Both the position numbers and the translations under genes were made by a program. This document shows positions 22,240 through 24,641 of a stretch of DNA of 24,641 nucleotides, one piece after another (positions within the stretch are counted from its first letter, which is position 1; each line of letters opens with the position of its first letter). The notes beneath the pieces were generated by a model. The model did no database searches, was not told the origin of the DNA, and was given only the letters and a program-made list of their open reading frames with translations. The stretch lies in the NCBI GenBank assembly GCA_964406095.1, contig CAYOQJ010000086.1, positions 1-24,641 of the forward strand, written 5' to 3'. The stretch is from M55B167 sp964406095. GTDB taxonomy: Bacteria > Verrucomicrobiota > Kiritimatiellia > RFP12 > UBA1067.

Positions 22240-23641
22240 CATGCTCCTCCAGAACGGCTGCGGCGCATGTGCCTGTGAAATCGATTGCAGTAACGCAGGC
22301 GCGGCGTGGATAACGGTAAGATTCCCGGATCCAGGGGCGTGCTTCTTTGAGCAGGTAGATTGACGAGTGGGTGGAGTTGAATGCGAGGTAGGGTTTGTCA
22401 ATCTGCACGTTAGGGGGCAGGACTTTGTGATAGATGGCCAGTGCTGCTTTGACGATACTTGCGGAGTTGGATGCCCAGAGAGTATGACCGATATTGCCTT
22501 TCACCGATCCAATGCCCACCCTTTGCCGTGCATTTGAACGTTCACTGAAAATATCCTGCAGAACATTCAGTTCGGTCTGGTCGGAGTGTGGTATACCTGA
22601 GCCGTGAGCTTCGATGAGTTGTATTGTGTCGGGTGTGAGCTCACCGGTGTGCAGTGCACGTGTGACGGCGCGGGTCAGGCGTTCCGGAGTCGGAATGCGC
22701 TGATGTTGATCAATCGAGGCGGCGGCTATTCCGGTACTGCGGATTATCGCGTAGATACGATCGTTTTGGCGAATGGCATCCTTACGTCGTTTGAGCACCA
22801 GAATCGCGCCGCCCTCCCCGGGAAGCGTTCCGTCGGATTCGCGGCTGAAAGATTGCAGAGTGGGGTTTCTTGAGAAGGTGATTGCACCGGCGATGCCCTG
22901 TAGAATGGATTTATTGAGTGGTGGCTGCAATGCTCCCGCCAGGGCAATATCCGAACGGTGCAGTAGCAGATCGTCGATTGCTCCCTGGATTGTTTGTGAA
23001 CCCGAGATGGTTCCGGCGTCAATAACGAATGCGGGCCCGGCGAAACCGAGCAGATGGGCGGTCCATGCGGTCAGTGCGCAGCCGAGGGCCGAAACGAAAG
23101 AGTAGGGCGATGCTTCGGGCAGTGACGCCGCCAGTTGACGCCGAATATCTTCAATCTGAACATTGTCAGTTGCAGGAAAGAAGTTGCGGATTAAATTAAG
23201 GGTTTGATCCAGAAAAAGTGTATGTTGCAACCATGTGACGGATGCGGTGTTGAAGGGGGGTGCGTAACCCAGACGCAGAGAGACGCGATCTGTGGGCAGA
23301 CTGCTGATCGATGTGTTGCTATCACGCAGGGCGTCGATTGCCAGCTGAACCGCGAAGAACACATCCTGGTTCTCAGCGGGACTGATTTTTCGGGGGAAGT
23401 ACTGGTCAGAGGGGTTGCAGGCGTACAGCTCTTTGAGTTGAGCGCAATGTGTTGGATAAGGGCGGTCGAAGAGGTTCGTTTTCCGGAAGTTTCGCAGTTT
23501 TTCATCCGGATCAAGTTCGGAAAAAAGGGCGTTGCGTTCAAGAATGTTGCGCCACAGAGTCGTCGGATTCTGGCTCTCCGCGAAACGGCAGGCAATACCG
23601 GTGATAACGATGTCATCCTGTGGTGGTTTGGTCAGCGGCAT
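22232..23641 (-). CDS. Beta-ketoacyl synthase-like protein lacking the active-site cysteine
   Basis: A 469-residue protein with a complete ketosynthase fold: DIVITGIACRFAESQNPTTL at the start, FSRESDGTLPGEGGAILVLK, EAHGSGIPHSDQTEL and GSVKGNIGHT. Numbered from a possible TTG one codon upstream (subtract 1 for the ATG), His347, Lys382 and His387 are kept. The nucleophile loop, normally D-A-A-C-A-S-S, reads IDAGTISGS with Thr212 in place of Cys. It should not form the acyl-thioester needed for condensation. It could act like a chain-length factor, a decarboxylating partner or a structural subunit. ATG 23641 is supported by AAGGTG seven bases upstream, within the end of panB. The panB stop is 13 bp away and the next gene overlaps by eight bases, so the three are surely one operon. 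Confidence 0.88.
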   Translation of the reverse strand: MPLTKPPQDDIVITGIACRFAESQNPTTLWRNILERNALFSELDPDEKLRNFRKTNLFDRPYPTHCAQLKELYACNPSDQYFPRKISPAENQDVFFAVQLAIDALRDSNTSISSLPTDRVSLRLGYAPPFNTASVTWLQHTLFLDQTLNLIRNFFPATDNVQIEDIRRQLAASLPEASPYSFVSALGCALTAWTAHLLGFAGPAFVIDAGTISGSQTIQGAIDDLLLHRSDIALAGALQPPLNKSILQGIAGAITFSRNPTLQSFSRESDGTLPGEGGAILVLKRRKDAIRQNDRIYAIIRSTGIAAASIDQHQRIPTPERLTRAVTRALHTGELTPDTIQLIEAHGSGIPHSDQTELNVLQDIFSERSNARQRVGIGSVKGNIGHTLWASNSASIVKAALAIYHKVLPPNVQIDKPYLAFNSTHSSIYLLKEARPWIRESYRYPRRACVTAIDFTGTCAAAVLEEHDE

Positions 23642-23654
23642 CAAAAGGCACCTT

Positions 23655-24476
23655 TCACTTCGGTGGCATTTTTGCGGTCACGGCATAACTGTGATCAGCA
23701 GTGGGATATGAACCGGATTTGACCTCGTCGATATACTTACCAAAGGCTTCCATGATCAGGGAGCGCAGGTTAAGGTACTGCCGGACAAATTTGGCTGGCG
23801 GTTTATCGCCCAGACCAAGAATGTCGTTCATAACCAGAATCTGACCATCGCAGGCCGCACCCGACCCGATCCCGATAACCGGCACTTCGGTTGCCGCAGT
23901 GATCAGCCCGGCAATGTCCGGAGGTACGCATTCGAGAACGATTGCGAAGACTCCGGCTTCAGTGAGTGCGGTGGTGTCTTCCAACAGCCGGTCAACTGCC
24001 TTCCTGCTTCGGCCCTGCACCTTGAATCCACCCAACTGGTTGACAGACTGCGGCAGCAATCCGATATGACCTAGTACCGGAATGCCGTTGTCGGTCAGGG
24101 CTTTGACACATTCCCGCCGAATAACGCCGCCCTCGATTTTCACAGCGTCTGCTCCGGCTTCCTGCAGAAAACGTCCCGCGTTGCGGATGGCCTCTCCGGT
24201 CGAAATCTGGTACGAGAGAAAAGGCATATCCGCCACTACCAGTGCGTCAACGGCTCCTCTGGCAACGGCGGCAGTGTGATGCAGCATGTCATCCATGGTA
24301 ACCGGCAGAGTTGTTGAATAGCCAAGGGTCGTCATGCCGAGAGAGTCCCCCACCAGGATCAGGGGGGCACCGGCGGCGTCGGCTATACCGGCCAGGGTGA
24401 AATCGTACGCTGTCAGGCAAGCCAGCTTCTGATTCCCTTTGGTCGCTCTGATTTTAGCTGTAGTCCACTTTTTCAT
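23655..24476 (-). CDS. panB: 3-methyl-2-oxobutanoate hydroxymethyltransferase
   Basis: Catalyses transfer of a hydroxymethyl group from 5,10-methylene-tetrahydrofolate to 2-oxoisovalerate, giving ketopantoate, the first committed step to pantothenate and coenzyme A. The 273-residue length is typical. Metal- and substrate-binding residues are all visible: Asp44/Ser45 (VGDSLGM), Asp83 (VADMPF), Lys113 and Glu115 (VKIEGG), His137 (GHIGL), catalytic Glu182 (LECVP) and the IGIGSG loop. The N-terminus MKKWTTAKIRATKG is normal; AGAGG directly abuts the ATG, so the ribosome site is unusually close. It is the first gene of the operon with the ketosynthase-like and AT-DH-PPTase genes. panC and panD are not in the window. 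Confidence 0.96.
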   Translation of the reverse strand: MKKWTTAKIRATKGNQKLACLTAYDFTLAGIADAAGAPLILVGDSLGMTTLGYSTTLPVTMDDMLHHTAAVARGAVDALVVADMPFLSYQISTGEAIRNAGRFLQEAGADAVKIEGGVIRRECVKALTDNGIPVLGHIGLLPQSVNQLGGFKVQGRSRKAVDRLLEDTTALTEAGVFAIVLECVPPDIAGLITAATEVPVIGIGSGAACDGQILVMNDILGLGDKPPAKFVRQYLNLRSLIMEAFGKYIDEVKSGSYPTADHSYAVTAKMPPK

Positions 24477-24581
24477 CCTCTCATCATAGCAGAATCGGGC
24501 AATGGTGATAAAGTATGAAGTTAGGCTGAGCAGTTTAACCTAAAAACTGGCAACCCCTTGCGGTTTGAAATTCAGAAACTT

Positions 24582-24600
24582 CTTCACCCATTGGGTGAAG
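24582..24600. repeat. 19-bp inverted repeat upstream of panB
   Basis: CTTCACCCA and TGGGTGAAG form perfect 9-bp arms around a central T. The repeat lies ~105 bp upstream of the panB start in a gene-free AT-rich stretch. It may be an operator, a dispersed repeat or half of a hairpin element. Nothing beyond its symmetry identifies it, and the window ends 41 bp later. Confidence 0.6.
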
Positions 24601-24641
24601 CTTATAAAATTAACAAATTCCTTATGAACAATCATTTAACC

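Noticed and set aside
22240..22401. An upstream start for the AT-DH-PPTase gene at 22401, adding 54 residues.
   Set aside because: The extension lies wholly inside the ketosynthase gene, is low-complexity and lacks a ribosome site. ATG 22239 has GGAGG at ideal spacing.

Overview
The window reads as bacterial chromosome of moderate GC content. Two predicted lipoproteins and quinone-linked flavoprotein enzymes suggest a Gram-negative cell. A 51-residue reading frame resembling the tail of Gfo/Idh/MocA oxidoreductases, together with a split PKS/PUFA-synthase-like protein pair ending in a phosphopantetheinyl transferase, makes a PVC-superphylum bacterium (Lentisphaerota/Kiritimatiellota/Planctomycetota-like) a reasonable guess. 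No rRNA or marker gene is present to prove this. I saw no complete insertion sequence, prophage or CRISPR array.

Layout. (1) 145-1074, plus strand: a sugar-phosphate isomerase/epimerase-type TIM barrel, flanked by two copies of a ~25-bp imperfect repeat. (2) 6591-1097, minus strand: adenosylcobalamin-dependent ribonucleotide reductase (nrdJ), an N-acetylmuramoyl-L-alanine amidase lipoprotein and a membrane-anchored protein of unknown function. Two NrdR-box-like sites with a 16-bp gap lie upstream of nrdJ. (3) 8528-6815, minus: a metallo-beta-lactamase-fold hydrolase followed 13 bp later by a class III nucleotide cyclase, a possible cyclic-nucleotide make/break pair. (4) 11633-8656, minus: DUF502 membrane protein, a small unknown ORF, recO and a parvulin-type lipoprotein, closed by a clear terminator. 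(5) 11890-11973, plus: tRNA-Leu(GAG) with its own terminator. (6) 12175-18595, plus: acyl-CoA dehydrogenase, ETF-quinone-oxidoreductase-like flavoprotein with an eight-cysteine ferredoxin tail, etfB, etfA and a 51-codon frame. A promoter and an operator-like palindrome precede this set. (7) 24476-18931, minus: panB, a ketosynthase-like protein and an acyltransferase/dehydratase/phosphopantetheinyl-transferase fusion, tightly coupled. This operon converges on region 6 across ~335 bp that seems to hold gene debris.

How the genes work together. Region 6 forms a complete predicted electron path: acyl-CoA oxidation passes electrons to EtfAB and then to the membrane quinone pool through the flavoprotein/ferredoxin. 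Region 7 is the most unusual part. PanB makes the pantoate precursor of coenzyme A and the PPTase uses coenzyme A to activate carrier proteins, so the operon begins and ends with phosphopantetheine chemistry. Yet the ketosynthase has Thr in place of the active Cys, the acyltransferase has Asn in place of the active His, and the dehydratase has Tyr in place of the active His. No ACP or ketoreductase is present. The frames are open and the PPTase motifs intact, so this looks like a retained, repurposed scaffold or a chain-length-factor-like partner rather than ordinary decay.
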